Shown here: piece after piece, positions 1-7,819 of the stretch | Numbering within the stretch: position 1 is the stretch's first letter | Layout of the letters: each line of letters begins with the position of its first letter | Assembly (NCBI GenBank): GCA_902761145.1 | Contig: CACWJA010000002.1 | Location: 215,369-279,368, forward strand | Direction: 5' to 3' | DNA: 64,000 nucleotides | Source of the DNA: an uncultured bacterium | Lineage (GTDB): Bacteria > Patescibacteriota > Saccharimonadia > Saccharimonadales > Saccharimonadaceae | The notes under the pieces: model-generated | The model's database searches: none | The model's input: only the letters and a program-made list of their open reading frames with translations | What the model was told of the DNA's origin: nothing | Program-made: the position numbers and the translations under genes

Positions 1-1
1 T

Positions 2-1171
2 ATTAGTAGTTTGAAGGATTTGCAAATCGGCAGAAATCAGTTGAGTGGGACGCTTGATGTAAGCAAGAATACTGGTCTAGAAATACTTTATGCACATACC
101 AATAAGTTGACTGGGTTAGACTTAGGCAATATTAGTAGTTTGAAGGATCTAGAGATCGGCTACAATCAATTGGCTGGAGTACTGGATGTGAGTAAGAATA
201 CCGGTCTAGAAATACTTTATGCACATTTTAATGAGCTCATTGATATTAATATGTCTAGCCTTAATAACCTAAAGAAGATCTCTATAGGTTATAATAATAT
301 TACAGACGAGACGAGGGTTGCTGACATAATGGGTGCGGCAACCAGTAATAAAGATCATCTAGAGGTGCTTTCTGTGGTAAATCTACCAATTGGGGAGATA
401 GACGCAAGTGTCTTTCCTAATCTTACCTTTCTTAATGTATCTGGATGCGGACTGTCGTCTTTGGACGTGAGCCACAACGCTAGCCTTCAGACTCTTGCCG
501 TGCGAAACAATAACTTATCTAGCTTAGATGTTACACATAACGCTGAATTATCCAGTCTTTCAACTGATAATATAATAGTTACTGCTGGAATAGAAGACGA
601 AAGCCTGGCTTCTGGCCAAAAGACTTTTGACTTGTCTAACCTGAAATTCATATCTGAAGATGGAAATACTACGATCCCAGATACGAGCTACTATACTTTT
701 GACAATACCAGCAAGTTATTAAGTGTAATGGACATCGCTAAAACTGGTGGCTTCGTACTGACTGCACCTATAGATAATACTATTGAAAATAGTGAGTATA
801 GGCGATATAAATTACAAATTGCAAAAATTGATCCTTCTACCCCTACTGACGATCCTACTGATGATCCAACCGACAACCCTACTGACGATCCTACTGATGA
901 TCCAACTGTTGACCCTACTATTGATCCCGCCGATGAAGGGGATGATTCTGATGAAACTATAGTACCAAATACATCTGGAGGAGACGAAACGGGCGAAACA
1001 GGAACTGGCGGCAAAGACGCCGCTGGCAAACCTGAGACTGGAGCATCAACAAACGACGGTAAGAGCGGTAGCTCTATAGGTATTAGCGTGTTGCCAATAA
1101 TCATAGTAGCACTAGCCATCTTGGGTGTGGCTGGGCGTAAATATGTATCCCGTAAGAGAATAAATTGGTAG
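2..1171 (+). CDS. Leucine-rich-repeat surface protein with sortase-like C-terminus (5' partial)
   Basis: The frame is open at the left edge (Ile-Ser-Ser precede the first possible TTG start at 11), so the gene begins outside the window. The first 215 or so residues are leucine-rich repeats; a 43-residue unit occurs twice almost unchanged (129-bp period, starting near 2 and 131). After a Ser/Thr-rich section comes an Asp-Pro-Thr spacer (DPTDDPTDNPT type, about residues 276-308). The end is GKPETG, a hydrophobic segment (about residues 354-375) and a basic tail SRKRINW. This is the layout of a sortase-anchored wall protein, although the Leu of LPXTG is not conserved. LRR surface proteins usually mediate binding to cells; the ligand here is unknown. 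A sortase is encoded at 44537. A terminator follows at 1189. Confidence 0.8.
   Translation: MSSLKDLQIGRNQLSGTLDVSKNTGLEILYAHTNKLTGLDLGNISSLKDLEIGYNQLAGVLDVSKNTGLEILYAHFNELIDINMSSLNNLKKISIGYNNITDETRVADIMGAATSNKDHLEVLSVVNLPIGEIDASVFPNLTFLNVSGCGLSSLDVSHNASLQTLAVRNNNLSSLDVTHNAELSSLSTDNIIVTAGIEDESLASGQKTFDLSNLKFISEDGNTTIPDTSYYTFDNTSKLLSVMDIAKTGGFVLTAPIDNTIENSEYRRYKLQIAKIDPSTPTDDPTDDPTDNPTDDPTDDPTVDPTIDPADEGDDSDETIVPNTSGGDETGETGTGGKDAAGKPETGASTNDGKSGSSIGISVLPIIIVALAILGVAGRKYVSRKRINW
838..935 (+). repeat. Tandem Asp-Pro-Thr coding repeats
   Basis: A 12-bp period (GAY CCT ACT GAY and variants) encodes about eight DPTD-type units. It forms a rigid acidic spacer between the LRR head and the wall anchor. 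Copy number could vary by slippage. Confidence 0.75.
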
Positions 1172-1188
1172 ATAATTACTAGTGCTGG

Positions 1189-1219
1189 ACTAGGCCACTT
1201 GAATAGTGGCCTAGTTTTT
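1189..1219 (+). terminator. Rho-independent terminator of LRR gene
   Basis: ACTAGGCCAC and GTGGCCTAGT form a 10-bp stem with a 7-nt loop, followed by TTTTT. It lies 18 bp after the stop at 1171. Confidence 0.9.
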
Positions 1220-1247
1220 GTGATCTTACTCGTGAAAAGAAAAATAG

Positions 1248-1256
1248 TGTTATAAT
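1248..1256 (+). promoter_or_regulatory. Extended -10 promoter of gatC operon
   Basis: TGTTATAAT, a perfect -10 with an upstream TG. Only 7 nt separate it from the gatC ATG at 1264, so the message is predicted to be leaderless. No good -35 is seen. Confidence 0.75.
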
Positions 1257-1263
1257 AGTACTT

Positions 1264-1551
1264 ATGGAGATAACACGCGAAGATATAGTACATTTGGCAG
1301 ATTTGTCAGATTTTGCACTATGTGATACCGAAATAGATTCCTTGGGGAGTGATCTGAAGGGAATTATAGGATATATTTCGCAGCTAGAGGAGCTAGATAC
1401 AGCCGTTATAGAGCCTACCTACCAGGTATTTGAGATGGAGAATGTTTGGAGAAGTGACGAAGCAATACCGCAGGATGCTAATAGAGAACAGCTACTTGCT
1501 CTAGCAAAAGAAGAGAAAGATAATCAAGTGAAGGTACCAAAAGTATTATGA
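1264..1551 (+). CDS. gatC: Asp/Glu-tRNA amidotransferase subunit C
   Basis: GatC is the small subunit of the GatCAB amidotransferase, which converts misacylated Glu-tRNA(Gln) or Asp-tRNA(Asn) to the correct amide; it stabilises GatA. The 95 residues have the family's usual length and layout: N-terminal helix ITREDIVHLADLSDFAL, central DLKGIIGYISQLEELDT and the extended tail with ...EPTYQV... and R-S-D-E-A. It is first in an operon with gatA (4-bp ATGA overlap), a small membrane protein and gatB. There is no Shine-Dalgarno sequence and the -10 box lies 7 nt upstream, so translation should start on a leaderless mRNA. Confidence 0.95.
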   Translation: MEITREDIVHLADLSDFALCDTEIDSLGSDLKGIIGYISQLEELDTAVIEPTYQVFEMENVWRSDEAIPQDANREQLLALAKEEKDNQVKVPKVL

Positions 1552-2930
1552 AAATAGCAGACAAAAATATAAGCGCAGAAAAAATGGTGCGTGAGGCTTT
1601 GGATAAAGCAAAGAAGTATTCCGGGTACAATATTTTTACTTTTTTAAATGAAGAAAATGCCATCAAAAAAGCACGTGAGATAGACGAAAAAATAGCCCGC
1701 GGCGAGGAAGTGGGGCGACTGGCCGGGGTGCCGTATGCCCTGAAGGATAACTTCTTAAGTCCAGATGGCCAAACTACAGCCAGCGCACATATCCTAGAGG
1801 GATTCGTATCGCCAGTGACGGCCACCGCAGTAAAGAAGCTGGAAGACGAAGGAGCCATCATGATAGGGCGCACGAATATGGACGCTTTTGCACACGGATC
1901 ATCTACCGAAAACTCCTACTACGGCCCTACGTCAAATGCTCATGATTGCGAACGAGTAGCTGGTGGATCGTCTGGAGGGTCTGCTGTGGCGGTAGCGCTA
2001 GGTATAGTGGAATTTGCTACCGGTACAGATACTGGTGGGTCGATACGCCAACCAGCATCATTTAACGGTGTGTATGGGCTGAAACCTACATATGGTACTA
2101 TTAGCCGCTACGGCGTAGTGGCGATGGCTTCGTCTACGGACTGCATTGGATTCTTCACTAAGACGCCAGACGATATGGACCTACTAATGGAGGTAACTAG
2201 CGGGCAAGACCCGAAAGATATGACTACATTGCCGGACTATTACAATAATACAAAAGGTATGCCGACTGAAGGCGCGAAGATAGGCGTAATCAAGGACTTC
2301 GATAACAACTCTGTGCACCCGGGAATCCGTAAGGCCTTGGCTCAAAAAGTGGAACTACTAAAGTCTAAGGGGCACGAGATAGTAGAGCTGACAATGCCGG
2401 TGTTAAAATACGCTCTAGCGGCATACTATATCATTGTGCCGGCAGAGATAGCTAGTAACTTGTCACGCTATGATGGGGTGCGATACGGATTCCGTGCTAA
2501 AGGTTCTGAAGATCTAGATGCACTCTATAAAAATACCCGTAGTGAAGGGTTCATGCCAGAAAACAAACGTAGAATAATGATAGGAAATTTCGTGTTATCT
2601 AGTGGTTTTTATGATGCATATTTTTTGAAAGCCGCTAAAGCACGCACGTTGATAGTGCAAGAATACGAAAAAGCTTTTGAAAGATGCGATTATATATTGT
2701 CACCAGTGACGCCAAATCCAGCATTTAAACTTGGCGAAAAAACTGATGATCCAGTAGATATGTACCTAGGTGATATAATGACAGTGCCACTTAATTTAGC
2801 CGGTATACCAGGACTAACAGTGCCAGCTGGCAAGACAGAGAGTGGGCTGGCTATAGGGCTGCAATTGGTAGGGCCCAGACGAAGCGATAAGAATTTAATA
2901 AGATTCTCTAAGGAGTTACAAGATGAGTAA
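1548..2930 (+). CDS. gatA: Asp/Glu-tRNA amidotransferase subunit A
   Basis: GatA is the amidase subunit of GatCAB; it releases ammonia from glutamine for transamidation on the tRNA. The amidase-signature triad is visible: Lys66 in PYALKDN, cis-Ser at about 141 in AGGSSGGS and nucleophile Ser165 in TGGSIRQPA, with the expected spacings of 75 and 24 residues. At 460 residues it is slightly shorter than the usual 480-490. The start overlaps the gatC stop (ATGA), indicating translational coupling. Saccharibacteria-like genomes generally lack GlnRS, so GatCAB together with GluRS (gltX, 48254) is expected to be the route to Gln-tRNA. Confidence 0.97.
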   Translation: MKIADKNISAEKMVREALDKAKKYSGYNIFTFLNEENAIKKAREIDEKIARGEEVGRLAGVPYALKDNFLSPDGQTTASAHILEGFVSPVTATAVKKLEDEGAIMIGRTNMDAFAHGSSTENSYYGPTSNAHDCERVAGGSSGGSAVAVALGIVEFATGTDTGGSIRQPASFNGVYGLKPTYGTISRYGVVAMASSTDCIGFFTKTPDDMDLLMEVTSGQDPKDMTTLPDYYNNTKGMPTEGAKIGVIKDFDNNSVHPGIRKALAQKVELLKSKGHEIVELTMPVLKYALAAYYIIVPAEIASNLSRYDGVRYGFRAKGSEDLDALYKNTRSEGFMPENKRRIMIGNFVLSSGFYDAYFLKAAKARTLIVQEYEKAFERCDYILSPVTPNPAFKLGEKTDDPVDMYLGDIMTVPLNLAGIPGLTVPAGKTESGLAIGLQLVGPRRSDKNLIRFSKELQDE

Positions 2931-2984
2931 TTATCTTTTAATTATACCACATTTTTGTAAAAAAATCAACATGAGGTGCGACTA

Positions 2985-3404
2985 ATGGATGGTGGCGTGG
3001 TAATATTTATCTTGGCAATACTGATAGTAGCAGTATTTATATTTGTAGCAATACTTCTGACAGGGAAACGCGGACACCATTTCAATGTAGAAGCCTACCA
3101 GACTAGATTCTTGGAAATAGAAAACAAACTAAACAAAGATAATCCGGCAACATTTATAACTACAGTCATAGAGGCCGATAAGTTACTGGATAAAGCGATG
3201 ATAGAAGCCGGACTACCCGGTAAAACCATGGGGGATAGGCTCAAACGATCTGGTAGTAGATTCACCGAATTAAACGCAGTGTGGCGAGCACACAAGCTAC
3301 GTAACGCTATCGCACATGAGTCTGGGCTAGAGGTAGGGTACAAACAGGCGCATAACGCCCTCGCCATCTATAAGCAGGCATTAAAGGATTTAGGAGCAAT
3401 ATGA
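2985..3404 (+). CDS. Small membrane protein with HEPN-like R-x4-H motif
   Basis: The chosen start is ATG 2985 because GAGGTG lies at 2973-2978 at good spacing; an upstream in-frame GTG at 2976 overlaps that site. The product of 139 residues has one N-terminal membrane segment (about residues 4-27) and a soluble helical domain. That domain contains ...ADKLLDKAM... and LRNAIAHESG, giving R106-N-x3-H111, the R-x4-H motif of the HEPN fold (also found in DUF4145-type proteins). HEPN proteins are often RNases or RNA-binding modules. The gene sits between gatA and gatB, overlapping gatB by 4 bp, so it is made with the amidotransferase. The HEPN reading is inference; the protein could simply be a structural membrane protein. 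Confidence 0.6.
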   Translation: MDGGVVIFILAILIVAVFIFVAILLTGKRGHHFNVEAYQTRFLEIENKLNKDNPATFITTVIEADKLLDKAMIEAGLPGKTMGDRLKRSGSRFTELNAVWRAHKLRNAIAHESGLEVGYKQAHNALAIYKQALKDLGAI

Positions 3405-4816
3405 CAAAATACATTCCAACTATCGGCATTGAGTGCCATGTACAGTTGTCCACTAAGACAAAACTTTTTTCAGAGGTAGATAATGACGCTAGAGACAAAG
3501 AGCCAAATTCTTGTGTATCACCAGTAGACTATGCTTTGCCTGGGATGTTGCCAAGATTGAACGGTGAAGCCATTAAGTATGCTATATTGGCTGGAAAGGC
3601 AATGAACTGTAAGATTAATGCATATTCTAGGTTTGATCGTAAACATTATTTCTATCCAGATTCACCTAAAGGATATCAGATCACGCAGTTTTACCATCCC
3701 ATTATTGGCGAAGGTTATGTAGAATTACCATCTGGTACGAAGATTCGCATAGAGCATGCCCATCTGGAAGGTGATGCGGCTAAGTTGACGCATTTTGAGA
3801 GTTATTCGCTCGTAGATTTTAACCGAGTGGATACGCCGCTAATTGAGATTGTATCAATGCCCGATATACACTCAGCAGAGGATGCACATGATTATTGCAG
3901 AGAGTTGTGGAGATTGATGTGTTATGCCGGAGTGACAAATGGTGACCTCTATAATGGAAATATGCGTTTTGACGTAAACACATCTGTAGCGCCTGAGGGA
4001 GCGGAAAAATTAGGCACTAGAACAGAAGTGAAGAATTTGAACTCATTCAAGAGTGTAGAGCGAGCAGTGACTTACGAAATAGATAGACAATCTAAACTTT
4101 TAGACAAGGGTGAAGAAGTTATACAAGAAACTAGAGGGTGGAGTGACGCCACTGGCAAAACTACAGGGCAAAGGAGTAAGGAAGAAGCCAAAGATTATCG
4201 TTATATGCCAGAGCCAGATTTGCCGCCAATTAATTTAGCCGAGGATTACATAGAGGAAGAGTCCGCGAAATTACCATTAATGCCAATGAATTATCGCGAA
4301 AAATTTGGCAAGGTACTAAATACCGATATTTTAGAAATACTATTGGACTACCCGGTGCTGATGCAAAAATTAAACGAAATTAATGCCGAACATGTAGTAG
4401 CAGTTGCGAATTTGTTTGCATCGGTGCTACTGGCCGAAGAGAAGTCCGCAGAATATTTGAATGGTTTACCATCTGCTAAGAATCTAAATGTCTTGATTGA
4501 GATGAATAAAAACAAAGAATTGAGTTCTACCGCTACCAAAGAAGTATTCTTAAGGTTGTTTGATCCGCAAATGAAAAGTCGCGACACCAAGGCAATCGCA
4601 AAAGAGCTTGGGCTTATTCAGGAAAATGATCTGGGTACTCTAGAGGCTATTGTAGATACTGTACTCGCAAAGCCAGAGACTCAAAAAGCGCAGGATGATT
4701 ACCGAGCGGGCGAAGAAAAAGTAATAGGATTCTTGGTAGGACAGGTGATGAAAGAGTCTCACGGCAAGGCTAATCCGTCTTCGGTACAAGAAATTCTTAG
4801 GAAGAAATTAGCATAA
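3401..4816 (+). CDS. gatB: Asp/Glu-tRNA amidotransferase subunit B
   Basis: GatB binds the misacylated tRNA, activates the side-chain carboxylate and receives ammonia from GatA. The N-terminus has the family signature IGIECHVQL, followed by S-x-F-D-R-K-H-Y-F-Y-P-D-S-P-K-G-Y-Q-I-T-Q. Further on are R-T-E-V-K-N-L-N-S-F and the D-Y-R-Y-M-P-E-P-D-L-P-P segment, with the YqeY-like helical tail at the end (...VGQVMKESHGKANP...). Its 471 residues are normal. The ATG overlaps the stop of the preceding small membrane gene. It closes the gatC-gatA-x-gatB operon, and a separate promoter begins directly after its stop. Confidence 0.97.
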   Translation: MTKYIPTIGIECHVQLSTKTKLFSEVDNDARDKEPNSCVSPVDYALPGMLPRLNGEAIKYAILAGKAMNCKINAYSRFDRKHYFYPDSPKGYQITQFYHPIIGEGYVELPSGTKIRIEHAHLEGDAAKLTHFESYSLVDFNRVDTPLIEIVSMPDIHSAEDAHDYCRELWRLMCYAGVTNGDLYNGNMRFDVNTSVAPEGAEKLGTRTEVKNLNSFKSVERAVTYEIDRQSKLLDKGEEVIQETRGWSDATGKTTGQRSKEEAKDYRYMPEPDLPPINLAEDYIEEESAKLPLMPMNYREKFGKVLNTDILEILLDYPVLMQKLNEINAEHVVAVANLFASVLLAEEKSAEYLNGLPSAKNLNVLIEMNKNKELSSTATKEVFLRLFDPQMKSRDTKAIAKELGLIQENDLGTLEAIVDTVLAKPETQKAQDDYRAGEEKVIGFLVGQVMKESHGKANPSSVQEILRKKLA

Positions 4817-4820
4817 GCAT

Positions 4821-4849
4821 TTGACTTTTGGAAATGAACGCGGTAGAAT
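4821..4849 (+). promoter_or_regulatory. Sigma70-type promoter after gatB
   Basis: TTGACT (4821-4826), a 17-bp spacer and TAGAAT (4844-4849). It is one of the few clear -35/-10 pairs in the window. A start point near 4856 would begin the unit that ends at the terminator at 5469. Confidence 0.55.
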
Positions 4850-4855
4850 TAATGG

Positions 4856-5504
4856 TAGAGACGAGACATTTTGCTTTGTTCGTCTTGTGCTATTAAAACG
4901 ATCCATCCGAAAACATTTTTTATCAAGACACACTAAAAGGAGGGGTAGCGTTGATTATTGGGTTGCTTGCATTTCCTATGCCTATCGCAGAGATGGCGAC
5001 GGCGACGAATAGTCGCGCCAATCTTGGCATGTGGGCCGCAGTGCCAGACAACTTCACAATCGCCCCACCTACCTACGACATTAAGAAGTCGCATTTCCAG
5101 CAGCTCTTTTGCGCCTATTTTTATAAGGTGGCGCCAACTTAGCTCTGGAGGCTATCGAAACTTGCCTTGTGCGGCCCTTGGAAGTTCGGTAGGCTCGGTG
5201 GCAATCCACATGTTTTGCTTGCAGCGCTTTATGCGCGCGAGACGATAAGTATTATTAATCCTAGGCTCGACTACAGTACACATCGTTTAACACACACCAT
5301 TTTATTTTTATTTCGTTTTAATAGCACCATCCGCACATTAGCAGACACGTATTTTCATTATTTACGCCTATCCAGTACCCCTCTTATTTTCATATAGTCA
5401 TTGCTTTCGAATTTTTACGTTATTTGACTAATGGGAGGCGTTATAGCGTGTGTCTGCCAATTTAATATAGCCTCAGCGCAATAGTGCTGGGGCTTTCTTT
5501 TTTT
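4856..5504 (+). ncRNA. Candidate structured RNA between gatB and fusA
   Basis: This stretch of about 650 nt has its own promoter (4821) and a strong terminator (5469) but no convincing gene. Several short overlapping frames are open (63, 96 and 76 codons), with no recognisable protein. An early hairpin is visible near 4848-4908 (TTAATGG...AGACGAG against TTCGTCTTGTGCTATTAA). A GC-rich middle (about 4940-5250) contrasts with an AT-rich 3' part. One possible peptide starts at TTG 4951 behind a good AGGAGGGG site. I looked for tmRNA, RNase P and SRP RNA signatures and did not find them. It could be an unknown RNA, a divergent housekeeping RNA, or a leader plus small ORF. Confidence 0.35.
5469..5504 (+). 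terminator. Rho-independent terminator upstream of fusA
   Basis: An 11-bp stem AGCCTCAGCGC / GTGCTGGGGCT with AATA loop, followed by TTCTTTTTTT. It separates the upstream unit from fusA. Confidence 0.9.
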
Positions 5505-5524
5505 GCCGCATTATTAATAAGATG

Positions 5525-5533
5525 TGATATAAT
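5525..5533 (+). promoter_or_regulatory. Extended -10 promoter of fusA
   Basis: TGATATAAT; the predicted start near 5540 leaves a leader of about 60 nt containing an AAAGGAG ribosome site before ATG 5603. Confidence 0.75.
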
Positions 5534-5602
5534 TGTAAGGAAATGTCTTGTTTTTAATGTAAAATTAAGAAAGACCGAAAATAACTAATTATAAAGGAGC
5601 AT

Positions 5603-7699
5603 ATGGCTGAAGTAAAAGATTTAGCAAAACTGCGAAATATTGGGATTATTGCCCATATTGATGCAGGTAAAACTACAACCTCAGAGGCAATACTTTATCG
5701 CACTGGGCTAAAACACAAAATCGACTTAGTAAAAGGCGGTACTGGTGGTGCTGATACCGACTGGATGGAACAGGAAAAGGAGCGGGGTATTACTATTACC
5801 TCTGCTGCAGTAACCGTGTACTGGAAAGGCCATCAGATTAACATCATCGATACTCCGGGGCATATCGATTTCACGGCTGAGGTAGAGCGTTCGCTTCGCG
5901 TACTAGACGGTGCAGTGGTGGTATTTGACGGGAAAATGGGTGTAGAAGCTCAGTCTGAGACTGTATGGCGCCAGGCTACTAAATACGGCATCCCACGCAT
6001 CTGTTTTGTAAACAAGATTAATCAAATCGGTGGTGATTTTTACAAATCTCTTGATAGCATACACAAGCGCCTAAGTAAAAATGCTGTAGCTATACATTTG
6101 CCAATCGGCTTCGAGAAAGATATCTGCGGCGTAGTAGATTTGATTGATATGAAGGCTTATACTTACAAAGATTACACAGACCACGAGCTCACAGTAGGTG
6201 AGATTCCAGAAGATATGAAGGAGAAGGCCAAGAATGCTCGCTCTATGCTAATAGAGGAAGCTGTGCAGGCCGACGAAGAGCTAATGAATAAATTCTTCGA
6301 AGAAGGCGAAGACGCCATCACAACAGACGAGCTAAAAGCTGCTCTTCGCAAGCGTGTACTCGATGGCGACTTCTTCCTAGTGACTGGCGGTGACGGCCGT
6401 GGTGTGATAGTGGAGAAGGTACTGGATTTGATGACTGATTATCTGCCTAGTCCTCTAGATCGTGACCAAGGACAGACCATAGGTACAGATCCAAAGACTG
6501 GCGATCAGGTCGTACGTAAGGCTGATAATTCTGAGCCACTTACTGCACTAGCTTTCAAGATTGCTACAGATCCATTTGTGGGTAAGCTAATCTTTATCCG
6601 TGTGTACGCTGGCAAGCTAAAGTCTGGCGATACAGTGTACAATGCTACAACCGGTGACAAAGAACGTATCGGGCGCTTGGTGCGAATGCATGCTAATGAC
6701 CGTAAAGATATTAACGAAATTGGCGCGGGCGATATCGCTGCGGTGGTAGGACTAAAGAACTGTACCACCGGTACTACGCTTTGCGACCCCGCACATCCAA
6801 TATTGCTGGAGTCCATAGATTTCCCAGACCCACCAGTATCCATTGCCGTAGAGCCTAAGACTAAGGCCGACCAAGAAAAAATGGGCATCGGATTATCAAA
6901 GATGGCCGAGGAAGACCCGACCTTCCGTGTGCATACTGACGAAGAAACTGGACAAACTATTATTTCTGGTATGGGCGAGCTACATCTAGAGATCATCATC
7001 GACCGGCTTAAGCGTGAGCACAATGTGGAAGCCAATACAGGCGCTCCGCAAGTAGCATATCGTGAAACTATTCGTGGTACAGCAGAGGCGCAGGGTAAGC
7101 ACATCAAGCAGTCTGGTGGCCGCGGCCAATACGGTGATGTATGGATTAAGTTTGAACCAAACGAAGCAGGAAAGGGCTTTGAGTTTATTGATCAGATTAA
7201 AGGTGGCGTGGTACCACAAGAATATCGTAAACCAGTACAGAAGGGCGTGGAAGACACTCTTGCTGGTGGCGTAATTGCCGGGTATCCAGTAGTAGACGTC
7301 AAGGCTACGCTATATGATGGTAGCTATCACGATGTAGACTCAAGCGAGCTTGCCTTTACCCTAGCCGGCGCACTGGCTACACGCGAGGGTATCAAGCGTG
7401 CTAACCCAGTACTGCTAGAGCCAGTGATGAAGCTAGATATCACTACGCCGGAAGAATTCATGGGTGACGTAATTGGCGATATAAACTCTCGTCGTGGGCG
7501 CATAGACGAGATGGAAGATTTGAACGGTGGCGCCAAGCTGATCAAGGCATTTTGCCCACTAGCAAATCTATTTGGCTATACTGGTGACCTACGTGGTATG
7601 ACACAGGGCCGTGCAGCATCTAGCATGGAGCTATATGGCTACGAGGAAGTACCACCTAATGTGGCTAATGAGATCATAGAGAAGAGAAACTCTAAGTAG
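5603..7699 (+). CDS. fusA: Elongation factor G
   Basis: EF-G is the GTPase that drives ribosomal translocation and ribosome recycling. Its 698 residues match the family. The G1 motif AHIDAGKT is at residues 17-24, the switch region has ERGITITSAA, G3 is DTPGHIDF and G4 is NKI in CFVNKINQ (the usual D is Q, a variant of NKxD). Domains II-V follow, with the RGQYGDV and GYPVVDVKATLYDG segments of domain IV/V. The start is ATG 5603 behind AAAGGAG. It is a single-gene unit bounded by terminators at 5469 and 7714. In many bacteria fusA is followed by tuf and then rpsJ; the same order is kept here but with unrelated genes inserted. Confidence 0.97.
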   Translation: MAEVKDLAKLRNIGIIAHIDAGKTTTSEAILYRTGLKHKIDLVKGGTGGADTDWMEQEKERGITITSAAVTVYWKGHQINIIDTPGHIDFTAEVERSLRVLDGAVVVFDGKMGVEAQSETVWRQATKYGIPRICFVNKINQIGGDFYKSLDSIHKRLSKNAVAIHLPIGFEKDICGVVDLIDMKAYTYKDYTDHELTVGEIPEDMKEKAKNARSMLIEEAVQADEELMNKFFEEGEDAITTDELKAALRKRVLDGDFFLVTGGDGRGVIVEKVLDLMTDYLPSPLDRDQGQTIGTDPKTGDQVVRKADNSEPLTALAFKIATDPFVGKLIFIRVYAGKLKSGDTVYNATTGDKERIGRLVRMHANDRKDINEIGAGDIAAVVGLKNCTTGTTLCDPAHPILLESIDFPDPPVSIAVEPKTKADQEKMGIGLSKMAEEDPTFRVHTDEETGQTIISGMGELHLEIIIDRLKREHNVEANTGAPQVAYRETIRGTAEAQGKHIKQSGGRGQYGDVWIKFEPNEAGKGFEFIDQIKGGVVPQEYRKPVQKGVEDTLAGGVIAGYPVVDVKATLYDGSYHDVDSSELAFTLAGALATREGIKRANPVLLEPVMKLDITTPEEFMGDVIGDINSRRGRIDEMEDLNGGAKLIKAFCPLANLFGYTGDLRGMTQGRAASSMELYGYEEVPPNVANEIIEKRNSK

Positions 7700-7713
7700 C
7701 TCTAGATGATACG

Positions 7714-7742
7714 AAAAAGTCGGGCCTAGCGCCCGACTTTTT
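7714..7742 (+). terminator. Bidirectional terminator after fusA
   Basis: AAAAAGTCGGGC and GCCCGACTTTTT form a near-perfect stem with A/T tracts on both sides. Confidence 0.92.
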
Positions 7743-7755
7743 GTAGACAAGGGAA

Positions 7756-7781
7756 ACCCCCGCCTCAATAGAAGCGGGGGT
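7756..7781 (-). terminator. Hairpin downstream of purC
   Basis: ACCCCCGC / GCGGGGGT, an 8-bp GC-rich stem. On the minus strand it is followed by TTCCCTTG, a weak U tract; it lies 39 bp past the purC stop. Confidence 0.6.
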
Positions 7782-7819
7782 CGTAAGGGGGGAGCGATAG
7801 TAATGTCATGTCGTGAATT

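Noticed and set aside
838-935. CRISPR-like array
   Set aside because: The 12-bp repeats have no spacers and are in frame, encoding a DPT linker. No CRISPR array or cas gene was seen in the window.
691-1293. Minus-strand open frame of 200 codons over the LRR gene end
   Set aside because: It is the shadow of the DPT repeat and anchor; it runs through a terminator, and its Val/Gly/Ser composition mirrors the repeat.
1548-2930. UGA recoding as glycine (SR1/Gracilibacteria)
   Set aside because: Conserved genes end normally, TGA acts as stop in the gatC overlap and elsewhere, and no conserved gene has internal TGA.
4821-5504. tmRNA, RNase P RNA or SRP RNA between gatB and fusA
   Set aside because: No GGTTCGAATCC-type end or tag frame, no GAGGAAAGTCC or ACAGAAA motifs and no GGTCAGG...AGCAGCC apex were found on either strand, so only an unknown RNA candidate is listed.
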